This document shows positions 10,895 through 22,501 of a stretch of DNA of 64,000 nt, piece after piece (the stretch's first letter is position 1; the number at the start of each line of letters is the position of its first letter). Both the position numbers and the translations under genes were made by a program. Below the pieces are notes generated by a model. That model saw nothing but the letters and a program-made list of their open reading frames with translations. It was not told the origin of the DNA and did not search any database. The DNA comes from Pueraria montana var. lobata (taxonomy: Eukaryota; Streptophyta; Magnoliopsida; Fabales; Fabaceae), in NCBI GenBank assembly GCA_026413185.1, contig CM048652.1:4960001-5024000 (forward strand), given 5' to 3'.

Positions 10895-13023
10895 TGTGAA
10901 AAATCCAAAACCAATGAACCCACGAAGCTTAATCAAGATGGTGAACTGAAGAAACACATAAGAGGAAACGATGGGTTTAGGGTTTCGTATTTCCAATTCT
11001 TTTTTTTCTTTTTCTTTTTTTTACCCCTTCATTTGTGGGATTTTTACTGTCTCTAATTAATAAATGACTGGAAGGGTCTTACCAACCAAGAAATTAAAAA
11101 GAAAATGTTTTTATTAAAAATTATATGGGAGTGCTGTGCATCTCAAAATTATAGGAATAATTTTATGCATTTCAATAAAAAGTTTTCCCATTTTACTTTC
11201 TTTTTTTTTTACTTCATTTCCCATTTTACTTTCTTAATCAAGGTTAGCATTTGCCTTAATTAATATTAAATATGATAATTAAATTAATTATAGTTAATTT
11301 TAAGTCTTTTTTTTAATTTTTATACTAAAATAAGGTTTAATTATTTTTATTTATATATTTGTGATTTATTTTAACTTATTATGTAATAATTAAATTAATC
11401 TAAATATAAATTGAAATAAAGTTAAAAGAGTAAAATTATTTGGTTGATTATAAATTGATTTAATTTTTTTAATTATTTAGTTTTTTTTCTTCAAATAAGA
11501 ATTTATAAAAATAAATAGAATTTAAATATGTTTTTAGTTCTTCAAATTTTAAATAATTTTGATTTTGGTTTTCCAATTTTAAAATTGATCTTATAGTTCT
11601 ATAATTTGAAGAAAAAAAAATATATGCTGCGGTCTATCTTTCCAAAAGTAGTTAAAGACTTCACTTATTTAGTTAACCTCTTACAAGTAGCTTACATGAC
11701 AATTCACTTTAATTTTATATTTTTATTAGGTTAAATTAGTATTTTAGCCCTTTAATTTATTTTTTAGGTTCAATTTGATCATCTAATTTTTTTCGAGTTC
11801 AATTAAATTCTTTAATTTTCAAAATCGGTTCAATTTAATCCTGCCGTCTGACGACGTTAGGAAAAATGTTGTGATAAATACTTGAAGGTAGAACTTGATC
11901 ATCCATAATAATCATACCCTACTCGAACAAGATTGCTTCCATCAAGGTTGGCAAGCTTGATCTCGCCTAGTCGCGTGTCTACAACATACTCTGCATCAAC
12001 TACATCATCGACCGTGCCAACTCCCTTGAAGGTGTCCACCTGAGGACTAGCTCGCCTACGTCAAGACTTGGACTCTGACTTCCATCAGCTTTAGAGGATC
12101 ACTTGCTAGCGACGAAGAAGCAGTTGGAAAGAATAATAAGGAAGAAGCTCTCTGTTGCCGTCGATCATCTTTGTTTCCATCTCGTCCGTCCTCCAAATCC
12201 TATTGTCAGAATCCATAACAGACATGAACCACCACCACCAACCCTTTACTTTCTTCCCTTGCTTTGCCTCAAGAGTCCACCAATTCCACCCACAGGCGAA
12301 GGAAGGACATGGAGGGAAAGAGGTTATGGCAATAGTGAAGAAGGAGGAGGATGGATAATCCGAGAAAAAAAAGGGGTGAAAAAAAAATTTGAACCATTAG
12401 TTTAAAAACAAGGAGGGCTAATGGTCTAAAAGAGGTTTCCACAGTGAGAGACATGTTTAAGTCTCCCACCCTAGCCTCACCCTATGTTTAATGAGCTATC
12501 TAAATGTGTATTTAGTGTTAAGAGAATCGAGGAAGAAAATGTAAACAAAAGTGAACATAGCAGAACACATGATTATGCTTTTATGACATTTGTTGCTTGC
12601 TGCTATGTCTCGTCTCAAAATGGCAATTTCATGTCCACAATGAGAAAAACTTTCTGGTATTCTTCCCATTATTGCCAATATTAACGTCAAGGCAGATTAA
12701 ATTGCACAAAAATGTAAACTATATTGCTAGAATGTATAAATAAAAAATACATCATCCAGCTGGTGGTACCTGCAATAAGTCTCCATCTAAAATTACAATC
12801 ATAAAAGATTGACCAAGAAAAGCAACAATTTTGGCAGATTCTCAAACAAGGGAAGAAAATGAAGAGGAGCCTTTAATTCAAAAATGATACATGTAGCATA
12901 TAAAACTAGTAGCAAAATCAGATTAAATGCTAACTTGACCACAAACGCGGATGATATGGACCTGTATTCATCCGTCCCCATCAAAATGAACGGCAATCAA
13001 CACCACCAGCCAACACAGTTCAT
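10895..13023. other. Intergenic DNA between the mL53 and CCCH genes
   Basis: 10895-11050 is the 5' UTR and promoter side of mL53. 11050-11760 is very AT-rich and includes a piece (about 11090-11260) resembling the MITE-like family at 34291. 11740-11870 is a low-complexity TTCAATTTAATC-type repeat common in legume intergenic DNA. 11890-12480 is less AT-rich but has no coherent protein; the open frames at 12103-12469 are not convincing. 12700-13023 is the CCCH gene's 3' UTR side. Confidence 0.5.
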
Positions 13024-16000
13024 TTAACTGCTAATCTCATGATCCATTTTCATCCTCTTTGAACTTTGTATCCCTGACACGGTATTACCCCGTGGCTGAA
13101 ATGATGCATCATGCTGGTAGGCACAGTTAGCTCCATTCCGACATCCTCTAGAACTGTTGAAAAAGATACAAGGCTTCATTATCTTTGGTTTTGACACTTT
13201 AGCTCTATGATTGTAGGTTGTCTCATAGTTTGTTGCTGACTGATGGATCTGACGTTTACTGGAGAATGGAAGTGTTTCTTGTTTATCTCCTCCATGTTGT
13301 TGAATTAAGCTCTTATAGTAGTTTACATCTTTTGCAGGAGGGACCTCAACGGGAGAAGAAACAATGGCTGAACTCACTGCAGGTCTAGGAGGCCATTGGG
13401 TAGTAACAGGTTCCACCTGACCTCCAGTTGCAGGAGTATAGGAAGAAGTGGCTGGAAAAACAACCAATGAAGGTGTAGTGGTTTCTCCTTGATTAATAGG
13501 AATAGGAGGATTTGAGAAAGCCGCCAAGGAAGACCCCGCATTATGTACATATTGTGAATTATTAGTAGCTCCATAATCTCTAACCAACTTCTCAATCACT
13601 TCTGGATTGTTGAGAATATTATTAAGTAATTCATGGTCAATCAATTGTCCATGTTCATTGTTCTTCACAATGTTAGTTAAAGCAGCAGATGCAGCAGCTA
13701 CATCAGATGCAAGACCATGAGCTAACTGCATACTTGTAGCAGAGTTTGAATCCTTCAAAATACCAGGAGCTAATTGAAGAGATTGTGAAACATCAAATTG
13801 TTCCAAGGAATCCGACAATGCTTCTGCTGCTGCATCTTCATCTTCAATTGGCGTTATTGGTATCAAAGCAGTTTGACCATCCATGTAATGGGGATCTTCA
13901 AAATCCATTGAAACAGAAGGGCTGCATGCAGGGAAAAAAATTCTTATATGACAAAAGTATGGAAACCAAGAAAAATTATAGTACAATGCAAAGAGAAGAC
14001 ACAAACTTTGGAGGAATGGACGATATGCGAGGATAAATAGCTTCAAGTACTCTCATCTCCCTCTGACGTTGATCCTCTACCTCTTTGCTTTCTTCCCCAG
14101 ACACTACTCGCCAAGTGACATTCAGCACCATCTGAGAGAATCGCAAATTGACTAAGAAAGATGTAATATTGAAGACAAACTCATGTATTTCACCACCTTT
14201 TTTCTCTTATTTTCTTCCACCTATTTTGAAATATAGATAATACTGAAATTTACTGAGGAAATTGCTTAACAGAGAACTAAAACAAGACTACCTTTGGAGG
14301 AGTAATCCACTTAATAACTGGTATTTGGGATGGCTTAATCTCGAAATGACTTGAAGCATGAGTTCCCTCAAATCCAGGAGGCAGAATGTCATCAGAACCT
14401 GCTCCGCCTGGATGCAACAGCAATGATGTCTTTGCTTGGAGGTGATCTTGAGAATTTAACCCAACCTGTGAAGGAGATTCCTCTGATAAGAATAACCTAA
14501 CCTGTTTAATGAAAAAGTATTAGTCTTTTGCCTTTTGGCACTCTTCTAACATTTATTCATAACCAATATTTAGGCAGAATATTCTTCAATGGCTAACTAT
14601 TGATTCTATCTACTCAATACAACCTCTCAAGTAGGTGATTATTACTACACAAATACTTGAAGAACAAAGAAAATCATCTTATCCCTAATCCAGCATGAGC
14701 TTTATTGAGTACAAAACACAAACACAAAAATTAAATACCACTCGTAAAATATGATAACAATGACAGATATTTTGCACAAAATGAATATATGTCCTCAGAC
14801 TGATGTAATGATAACTTTCACTTATCACACACAAAAATCAATATTAGTCAGTATAATACACAATCAAGCAATTTGCAACAGATTTCATCCAAGCATAACC
14901 TTTGATGATAGAATGTGAACTGTTGTCATTAAAACCCACCCAACACAATTAGCTTAAATATTCTGATGAAACAAATAGATGCAGTAGTATTCAGTGTGAT
15001 TGCAATCATATCAGAAGCACATTCCCATTCAAATTTATATACGCAATCAGAATGAAGGACTTAAAAGTTACTCAATTTGACATTCATAAGTTTCATCTAA
15101 TAGGTACTTAAAAGGCCAAGAACCAGTATCTTCTATTCCTCAATATATTTTAAGATTTTCACAGCCTAGTCTAGGACTCAAAGAAAACCTGCATCCAGAA
15201 TCTCCCCACCCTGGAAGGAAACACTATCTAATAAAAACAAAATTTACAATCTCGCCCAGCTACTAGGCAAGATACTGATGCCTCTCATTAAAACTGGACA
15301 TAGAGAGAAAGATCTGCCCACAAGTGAGTCCAGCCTTCTTTCAATGACCCATGTGCACAGAAACTTGGGTAACACCAAATTAAGATCCCTGATCAGAAAA
15401 AATAACAGATTCTTAAATCCAAATAGCAAGCAGTTTCAAAACATCTCTGATTAGATCCTGCCACCTCCACCTCTTCATCTCAGATTCAAACAGCAAAGAC
15501 CTCATACAACTTAAATAGTCACACTCTGAAAGGTGTTATGTAGGAAGTGGCTGAGGTCTTGCATTTAGTCTCCTTTCAAACAGAAAAAGAACAAAATTTT
15601 AGAGTGAAAGACTTCTAAACTGCAGAACTCTACCGATTCAGATTGGACAACAACAAAAGCCCTTAGTAAATAGCAATAGCAGTGAAGAAACAAAAAGTTT
15701 GCTATTTTTTTTAACTCTTCACGGACTCATGGACACACTTGCAACCACACATAATCTATGAGCAACAAAATTAATTTTAGCAAAAAAAGGCTAACAAAAT
15801 ATTGAATGTGGAAATAGCAGTAACATGGCAACCACACATAAGACCCACAAGGACACATCTCGAAGAAATAGCAAATACCAGGAACGGTGGCCCCCTTTTT
15901 TCACTTGTGCAATCACAAAAGGCTAACAAAATAACTATAACAAGTTTCAAAGTATCTTTCCAGATGGAAACTTGAGATAAGTTTAGGATGACCGTTATAA

Positions 16001-17974
16001 ACTAATTCAGAAAATAAAGCACTAAAGGGTAACAAAAGCAATATAATACCCACATGTATGCACCCTAAATTATTTCAATAATGTCTGGAAATATAATCTG
16101 CAAGAGCAGTAGCATGCACAATTGGACATATATTCAAACCATTAAAACAATTAAGATCAAATCCAATCAAGGAAAATTTTCCTTTTCCAGAACCATCTAA
16201 AGCGTGTTTAAAACAGACTGGCATCCAGAAACAGGAACATCCAGAAAAGCAGGGCTATTGATGCCCTTCTCCTCAAGAGTCCTGAGCCAATAGGATTTAT
16301 TCCTACATGAAATATTGATGGTAATACATGATGAAAATGAAAGTATAAATGACACAATCTACAAAAAATTGCAAGTAAGGGGATATATTTAAAAATAAAA
16401 AATAAAAAAAATAATTGACTGACTAGCTGATACAAGAGCATTCATTCTCCCATAATAAATTATATTTCAAGTAGCTGCTGAAATTTCTTTTCCCTGCATA
16501 TAAAGTCTTCCATGTAACTTTGCATTATATTGCAGTAGCTATTAACAGCTTTTTCTAATCATACAACAACAAAAAGCAACTCCACAAACACTCAATCAGT
16601 ACTATCATACATAACAGTTTCATTTTTGTAAAAAATACAAACAGTTCACAAATCAGATTTAGTCATCGAGCCCCAGGAATTTGTAGTTAGCCTGGTGCAG
16701 GAAATTTTGACTGCGGAGATATATATTGTATGTCTGTCAGAAAATCTGAGTAAATGCATTTTGCTCATTTCGTTATCACCTTCAGGACTTTTATGAGAGC
16801 TCTTCATGCAAAAGTAATTGGTAATTAATTTCTCTTGCATGTCATTCCCCTACATATGCAGCCATGGTCATAGATGGACTTGCCATAGTCTCATATCAAC
16901 AATTCAAAATACAGAGACACATCGTTCAAATGATCTTTTTTGAATTGGCTGATGACCTGAACACTTACCAGTAGCTTCAAATGAATGAAGAAGCAAGACA
17001 GCATAGACCTTATCAGGAGTTTCAAGTGCCATGAGGAAATTAGCACCCAAAGCACTAATGCCAAATAGGTTGTGTTAATTCCTCTGTATTTTGGAACAAT
17101 ACCTTTTCTTTTCTTCTTCTTCCATCATTTACAGCCTATTTTATAGACATCTTAATCCGTGGCCAGTTAACTTTCGTTCAAAACAAGTTAGGAAGAAAGT
17201 CCTCCAGAATTTATAATTTCAATTAGGGCCATTCTTCCCCTTGTCAGAACTACACTGCGACTTTGAAAGGTAAAACCCTCAATTCACAGGCAGAACAAAC
17301 AAAGACCGATCAGATTGTAATCGGCTTCAAATGATCTTTTTGGTATTGGTTGATGACCTTACCAGTACCTTCAAATGAATGAAGAAGCAATACAGCATAG
17401 ACCTTATCGGGAATTTCAAATGCCATGAGGAAATTATCGCCCAAAGCACTATTGCCAAATAAATTTCACTTTAGTTCCTTTGTATTTTGGAACAATAGAT
17501 TTCTCTTTCTTCTTCTTCTTCCATCATTTAAAAGCCTATTTTTTAGGCATTTAATCTATGGTGAGTCAACTTTCATTCAAAACAAGTTAGAAAGAAAGTC
17601 CTCCAGGGTTTAGAATTTCAATTAGGGTTATTCCTTCCCTTGTGAACATTACACTGCATCTGTATTAAGTTGGACTTGGAAAGGTAAAAACCCTCAATTC
17701 ACAGACAGAACCAGTAAGAACCGATCAGATTGTGATCGGCATTCAAGAAAGGTCGATGATGGAGTATCAACAAAGACAAGAACACAGAGTGAGGTTAATG
17801 GAAGACAAAAGGCATGAATTAAAAAACAAGAAGTAGGGTTCATAAGAGAAGCGATTACTGGATGTTAACCATCGATCGATTTGGGATTTGGCAACTGAAA
17901 GATGATAATTTTACCTGACAAAGATCTAAATCGGAGGCCCATGAAACTCTTTTGGATTTTTGCAATCGTCGCAT
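13024..17974 (-). CDS. CCCH zinc-finger protein, C3H6-like (LUMINIDEPENDENS-related region)
   Basis: There are four coding exons: 17915-17974, 14292-14501, 14007-14131 and 13024-13921. All have GT/AG ends and together encode 430 aa. The N-terminus (MRRLQKSKRVSWASDLDLCQ) and the exon-2 start (VRLFLSEESPSQVG) match my memory of Arabidopsis At1g19860. Residues about 80-132 (KWITPPK, WRVVSGEESKEVED, SIPPN) resemble a segment of LUMINIDEPENDENS. A single C-x8-C-x5-C-x3-H finger lies at about 383-402, and a basic KRMK follows. Such fingers usually bind RNA or DNA, and a nuclear role is expected. KRVSW fits an RVxF/W-type PP1-docking motif. Intron 1 is 3.4 kb and contains a tandem duplication. A telo-box (AAACCCTAA, 18068-18076 on the plus strand) lies just upstream. 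The next upstream gene is the IQD32-like one, as in Arabidopsis. Confidence 0.92.
16925..17745. repeat. Direct tandem duplication of about 0.4 kb in CCCH intron 1
   Basis: Unit 1 (16925-17325) and unit 2 (17326 to about 17745) align along their length. Both start TTCAAATGATCTTTTT, share GAATGAAGAAGCAA and CAGCATAGACCTTATC, and end around ACCGATCAGATTGT and ATCGGC. They differ by scattered substitutions and small indels. The repeat lies about 170-1,000 bp downstream of exon 1 of the CCCH gene. The open frame at 17425-17613 is not a gene. Confidence 0.9.
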
Positions 17975-18118
17975 ATTTAGGGTTCAATCGATTTACGGTC
18001 TTCAAAATGTGTGAGTGGGTATGGAGAAGAAAAGATTGAAGAGTGCCGGAAGAGAACAGAAGAGAGTAAACCCTAATCAGAGGGCAGGTATTTATAACTT
18101 TTAAGAGCCGAGCCCGAG

Positions 18119-18202
18119 CCCTCACCCTCACCGTCACGCATACGCACACGCACACTCGCACTCGCACTCGCACGAACCCCTCTATCTATCTATCTATCTA
18201 TC
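18119..18202. repeat. Microsatellites upstream of the CCCH gene
   Basis: Imperfect CCCTCA, CACACG and CTCGCA repeats (about 18119-18175) are followed by (TCTA)n at 18181-18202. They lie about 150-230 bp upstream of the start codon, so in the promoter or 5' UTR. A CCCAA repeat follows at about 18297-18314. The open frame at 17865-18173 mixes exon 1 with this repeat in a wrong frame. Confidence 0.85.
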
Positions 18203-18209
18203 GCAGTTC

Positions 18210-18865
18210 TTCGCTGTTCACATGCTTAGAATCCAAATACTACATCATATTAATACATCATGTTTCCCAGGTTGCCCTTCTCATAAAGCTCTCAACCCAA
18301 CCCAACCCAACCCAAAATTATCTATCGTCACTCACTGACACCCTAAATCTGATCAAATGACAGGTTGCAATTTGGAATATCCACCAAAAATTATCGCCGC
18401 TCACATTTTCTAAATTCATTATTTATTAATTAATTATATACCTAATTTATTAATTACTACATGTCAAATTCAACATATAATTTTTATAATCATAATTATT
18501 TATAATAAAAAATCAATAATTATTCATATCTTACAATTAAAATTAATACTATATATTAAATCATTTTGATAAAATTTAATAAATTTGTTTTAAAAAATAT
18601 TAAATATATCTAAATTTAATCATTGTCAATATAATAAATCAAAATAATTCAAATTTAAGTAATAATTTCAATTATTGTGATTTCAGTTAACGATGACAAT
18701 AAAATGTGAGAAATTTAAATAGAAGAAAAATAGTTTGTTATTCTTATTATAGGAGAAAAATAATGATAAATCATTATTTATAAAATCAGGGATAATTTAT
18801 GCACACAAAATTGGAGATAAGAAGGGCAAGGTAGTTTAAATAAAGGGCACAGCCATAATTTTGGT
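18210..18865. other. AT-rich intergenic DNA
   Basis: Apart from the CCCAA repeat at its left end I see nothing but AT-rich sequence. Confidence 0.6.
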
Positions 18866-18874
18866 TTAAAGGAG

Positions 18875-19781
18875 GGCCAAAACTACCTTAGACCACCTTT
18901 CCAAATGGTCTATAACGCACAATTTTTTTTCTACTGTAGGATTTATCTGGTCCTTACATTTATACAATACATCTACCACAATGGATCCCTCCCCCTAATC
19001 TTTGCTCGACGGAAGCTCCTCCATGGAAAGACCACCGTCTCCTTCCACAACCCCTTCCTCTAGTCTAGCTCTTTCGCAGTGTGTGGTCATTGCAATCACT
19101 GCACCACCGCCGTTGTCGCTCACATCGACAAGCAAAAGTGGCTGCGATGTTTGGTGTTTCCGTTCTTATTCATTCCCTCACTCCCCAATAAAACCAGTGC
19201 AAGAACCAATCATCGAGATGTTATTTCGGTGCTACAAAACTAGTTTCCCACAAGTTCATCGTGTGATCGAGAATTGTTCCCAAGAAGCCTCGATTGACTG
19301 ACGAACTCGATGCCCGAAAAATACCTCAATGACAGCAAGGGTCTTGGATAATTGCTATGTTGGCGACTACGAGGTTTCGAAGCAGCGATTCGGGTTATGG
19401 TGGCGTAGTGTTTACCAGCCGCAGCCTCCGTCGCACCAAGAGCTAGTGACTTAGAATAAGATCTCGCTTGTTGCCACAGTTTGTCCCCAATATTTTTGGT
19501 GTTTTTGCATCTAAGATTGTTTTTGGATTGAGTTTGGTTTTTTTGCACCTGAGATGGTTTTGGATTAAATTTGTTTTTTTGGTGTTTTCTCGGTGGCGAT
19601 GGCAGATGTGGCGAACACACTGTGGAGTAGTAGATGAGTTTTTGGAGACCAGGATTAGAGAGAGGGATGGATCCAGTGTGAAAGACTTATAATATAAGTA
19701 TACAGAATAGATGAATCCTACCGTTAAAAAAATTGGTACACAATAGACCACTTGAGAAGGTGGTCCACGGTGGTCTTGGTC
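18875..19781. mobile_element. Non-autonomous Mutator-like element with long TIRs
   Basis: The left end (GGCCAAAACTACCTTAGACC) and the reverse complement of the right end (GACCAAGACCACCGTGGACC) align. The similarity continues inward for roughly 130-150 bp through GTAGGATT(T/C)ATCT and TGGATCC. The flanks TTAAAGGAG (18866-18874) and ATAAAGGAG (19782-19790) form a 9-bp target duplication with one mismatch, the Mutator signature. The 907-bp element has a GC-richer middle with no transposase. The open frames inside (19002-19301, 19240-19692) look like chance, though a captured gene fragment is possible. Confidence 0.8.
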
Positions 19782-19953
19782 ATAAAGGAGTCAAGATCAA
19801 AGAACATATCTAAAGTAAAGAATTTTTCAACTACTACATACATAATATATGTAATAAAATTTGATATTATATAAAAATAATAATAGATTCTGTCAATAAT
19901 AATAATAATAATGATAATGAAATCAAAGCTAGCTACAAAGCAAGGGCTTTTAC

Positions 19954-20103
19954 ATGGAATCAAAATTTGTCACTCTGTTCTTTTTATCTCTCATTATTTT
20001 CTTTGCATATGATAGAATTTTATTCTTTAAAGCCACGGTTGAGGAAGGCGTCGCTCTCAGGGATATTCTACAAAGATATGAACTTCTTGTGGATAACAAA
20101 TAA
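19954..20103 (+). CDS. Candidate small ORF with a hydrophobic N-terminus (49 aa)
   Basis: The frame starts MESKFVTLFFLSLIIFFAYD, which would pass as a signal peptide or membrane anchor, and continues into a short charged tail ending LLVDNK. A TATA-like TATATAAAAATAA lies about 80 bases upstream. It ends 17 bases before the RNase H-like relic below. I do not recognise it. It may be a real small peptide gene, the 5' part of the relic, or chance. Confidence 0.25.
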   Translation: MESKFVTLFFLSLIIFFAYDRILFFKATVEEGVALRDILQRYELLVDNK

Positions 20104-20120
20104 ATCTGAACAATTCCAAC

Positions 20121-20572
20121 TTGTCTTGTAGACGAAATGTGCCTAATACTAGGATGAATGAAGGAGCAGTCTTGGTTGCTACAACGTGGACAATAAAGGC
20201 TCTTTATGATCTAGAAATAGCTGATGCAATTGGGTTCCAATGGACTTTGCAAGTGGCTACTAAGATGTGCGTATTTGAAGCAACTTTTGAAACAAATCGT
20301 AAGAGACTCTACGATCAATGGCAAAGCAAATCCTCCTCTAACAGAAGCTATTTTTGTTGGAAATGTATACGATTACAGGATTTAAAGTAGAAATGTGCAT
20401 CCATGTGGTCTCCTTTTTTTCACCAAAAGGGAAGGGAATAAAGTTGCCCACGAGCTTGCAACTTTGTCTTTCAATTTGCATATGTATTAGTTTGGTGAAG
20501 CTCCCCACTAAGTGGATCTTCTTGTCGCCAAAGATGTAATTGATACCATTTCTTTGGTTCAATAAAAGCAAG
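20121..20572 (+). pseudogene. RNase H-like (RVT_3) domain relic
   Basis: The 20121-20390 frame contains DAIGFQWTLQVATKM, FEATFETNRKRLYDQWQS and SSNRSYF. This is the pattern of plant non-LTR-type RNase H domains, where the family has an acidic E..TD core; here the Asp after ET is Asn. The C-terminal hallmark NKVAHELATLSFNLHMY appears in another frame at about 20435-20490, and further family-like residues follow after stops. It is therefore frame-broken and has lost a catalytic residue. It is probably derived from a LINE or a domesticated RNase H-like gene. Confidence 0.7.
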
Positions 20573-20579
20573 TATCTTG

Positions 20580-21628
20580 ACTAAAAAAAACAATAGAAAT
20601 CACATTACCTTAGAATAAGGATCCATGGAAAACGCTAGTCTATCTCTTCCAAGACAATATGAATGAAATTTAGGCAACCTGCAAAACAACCAATTTGAGA
20701 TAAGTCAAAACATGACTTATCAATAAATAATATTGACAAACACATGATAAGATAAAATATAAATCTTTAGAATTTGAAGTTGTGTTCATCACTTCATAGT
20801 GTAAAAATTATCTATTAACATATCAATTCAAATCTATTTTAAACTACTATTACAATTACTAATAACTCGCCCAAATCTCAATCATGATTTGTTATGAAAA
20901 CACACCAAAAAAATATATGTTGCCTGATATTACCAAATTATCCCTTATAAGGAATCTACCACATCACAATTATTAATAACGCGCCCAAATCTCAATCAAG
21001 AATGCCATGTAGCCTCACACCTCAATCTACATATAATCACACAAGGTTACAACAAAGATTTGAACAACACAAACCATATCTCTCAAATAAGATGTCCAAA
21101 CCCTCTAAAATCAAAAGGTTTGTCTTTTCCTTTTTTTTTTAAAGAAAACTAGATCTGGAACCACAACAATCCTAGAATTCGTAGTCTAATTTGTTCTCTG
21201 GGAATATCTCAAGATAAAAGGAAATTTCATTACCATCAAGCAATCAAGATTGGGATTGAGAAAAAAAAATCAACTAATAAATTAAGGATCTTAAAGTAGT
21301 TAGGATTAGGATCCTACCTTAAATCCTTGAGATTGTTGTTGTAGGTAGGCTAAATCACGAATCACGACCCGATCTCAAATCCACAAATTATGTTGATCGC
21401 AAATGAAACATCCTGAGATGCATGACTTCACACTGTCCTCAAGGGTATATCTGTATGGTGTGCAAGTCTCCTAAGATTTAATAGACTCCTCCTAACTTTT
21501 GTTGGGGGCAACAAAACTAGAAAACAATATTTTTTTACACAAACCCTAGAACATAGAAAAATCAAAAGGGGAGAGAAGGAAAAGGGTTTTTGAAGAAAGT
21601 TAAGCCCAATTCTTTTTTATATATGGTA
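20580..21628. other. Intergenic DNA, no gene seen
   Basis: AT-rich sequence with two near copies of AATAACNCGCCCAAATCTCAATCA (about 20860 and 20976). No open frame or RNA gene is supported. Confidence 0.6.
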
Positions 21629-21672
21629 GGGAATTGTTATTTACACCTCCCAACTTTACTAATATACCTCCC

Positions 21673-21738
<66 letters not shown>

Positions 21739-22493
21739 CAAAAATATCCTTTTTCCATAAAGTACATTCCGGAAGTGTAAAAATTTTAACATTCTGGAAA
21801 ATACTTTTCGGAAGTGAAAGTGTTAAAATTGTTACATTCTAAAAACTTCGGAAAGTACTTTTCGACGGTCAATTTTTAGAAGAAAAAAAAAGGGCACCAA
21901 TTGCCTTTAAGTTGCTCTATGTTAGTTATGCGTTGGTATACTTACTTTCTCGATTTCTTTAAAAGAAATCCTAGCAAAAAAAATTAAATTAGGAGATTCT
22001 GGAAGCAGTTGTAGAAATATGAATCCCATGGATGCATTGACACTCCAATTACAGTGATAACAAATCTTCCAAGTGAAGTAATCACCAAAATCATGTCCAG
22101 TTTGCTAATGAAGTTACTCCTTTAGTTAAGATGTAAAATTTCCAGGACAGCGAGAAGCATATCCAAGCACTTGAGTTATTTGCGACTACGGTGTCACCAT
22201 GATGGACTATCCCAAACCGTGCAAAGCTTGCCCCTTAAAGGCAATTTGGTGCCCTTTTTTTTCTTCTAAAAATTGCCTTCCGAAAAAGTACTTCCTAGAA
22301 TATTAAAATTTTAACACTTCCGAAAAGTATTTTCCAGAATGTAAAAATTTTCACACTTTCGGAAAGTACTTTCAAGAATGTGTTAAAATTTTAATATTTT
22401 GGAAAGTACTTTTCGAAAAAAGAATATTTTTAGAAAGAAAAAAATATAAAAGGGGTATATTAGTAAAATTGGGAGGTGTAAATAACAATTTCC
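21629..22493. mobile_element. Foldback element with arms of about 270 bp
   Basis: The left arm (21629 to about 21905) begins GGGAATTGTTATTTACACCT and the right arm (about 22225-22493) is its inverted copy. The arms share CCTCCCAACTTTACTAATAT-like ends, several CGGAAAGTACTTTTCG-type subrepeats and a GGGCACCAATTGCC-like inner end. The flanks ATATGGTA (21621-21628) and ATAAGGTA (22494-22501) may be an 8-bp target duplication with one mismatch. The 320-bp centre encodes nothing recognisable. The long arms suggest a Mutator-like or foldback element; the superfamily is uncertain. Confidence 0.78.
21676..21736. repeat. (AT)n microsatellite in the left arm of the foldback element
   Basis: About 30 AT units sit where the right arm has only a short AT stretch, so the run expanded after the arms formed. 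Confidence 0.95.
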
Positions 22494-22501
22494 ATAAGGT
22501 A

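Noticed and set aside
10415..11056. 213-codon plus-strand open frame
   Set aside because: It is antisense to mL53 exon 1, whose minus-strand frame has clear family motifs and splice sites.
11890..12480. Possible gene in a less AT-rich stretch
   Set aside because: No frame is coherent or family-like and no convincing splice pattern was found.
17865..18173. 102-codon minus-strand frame with a VRVRVCVCVCV start
   Set aside because: Composition comes from microsatellites; it overlaps CCCH exon 1 in another frame.
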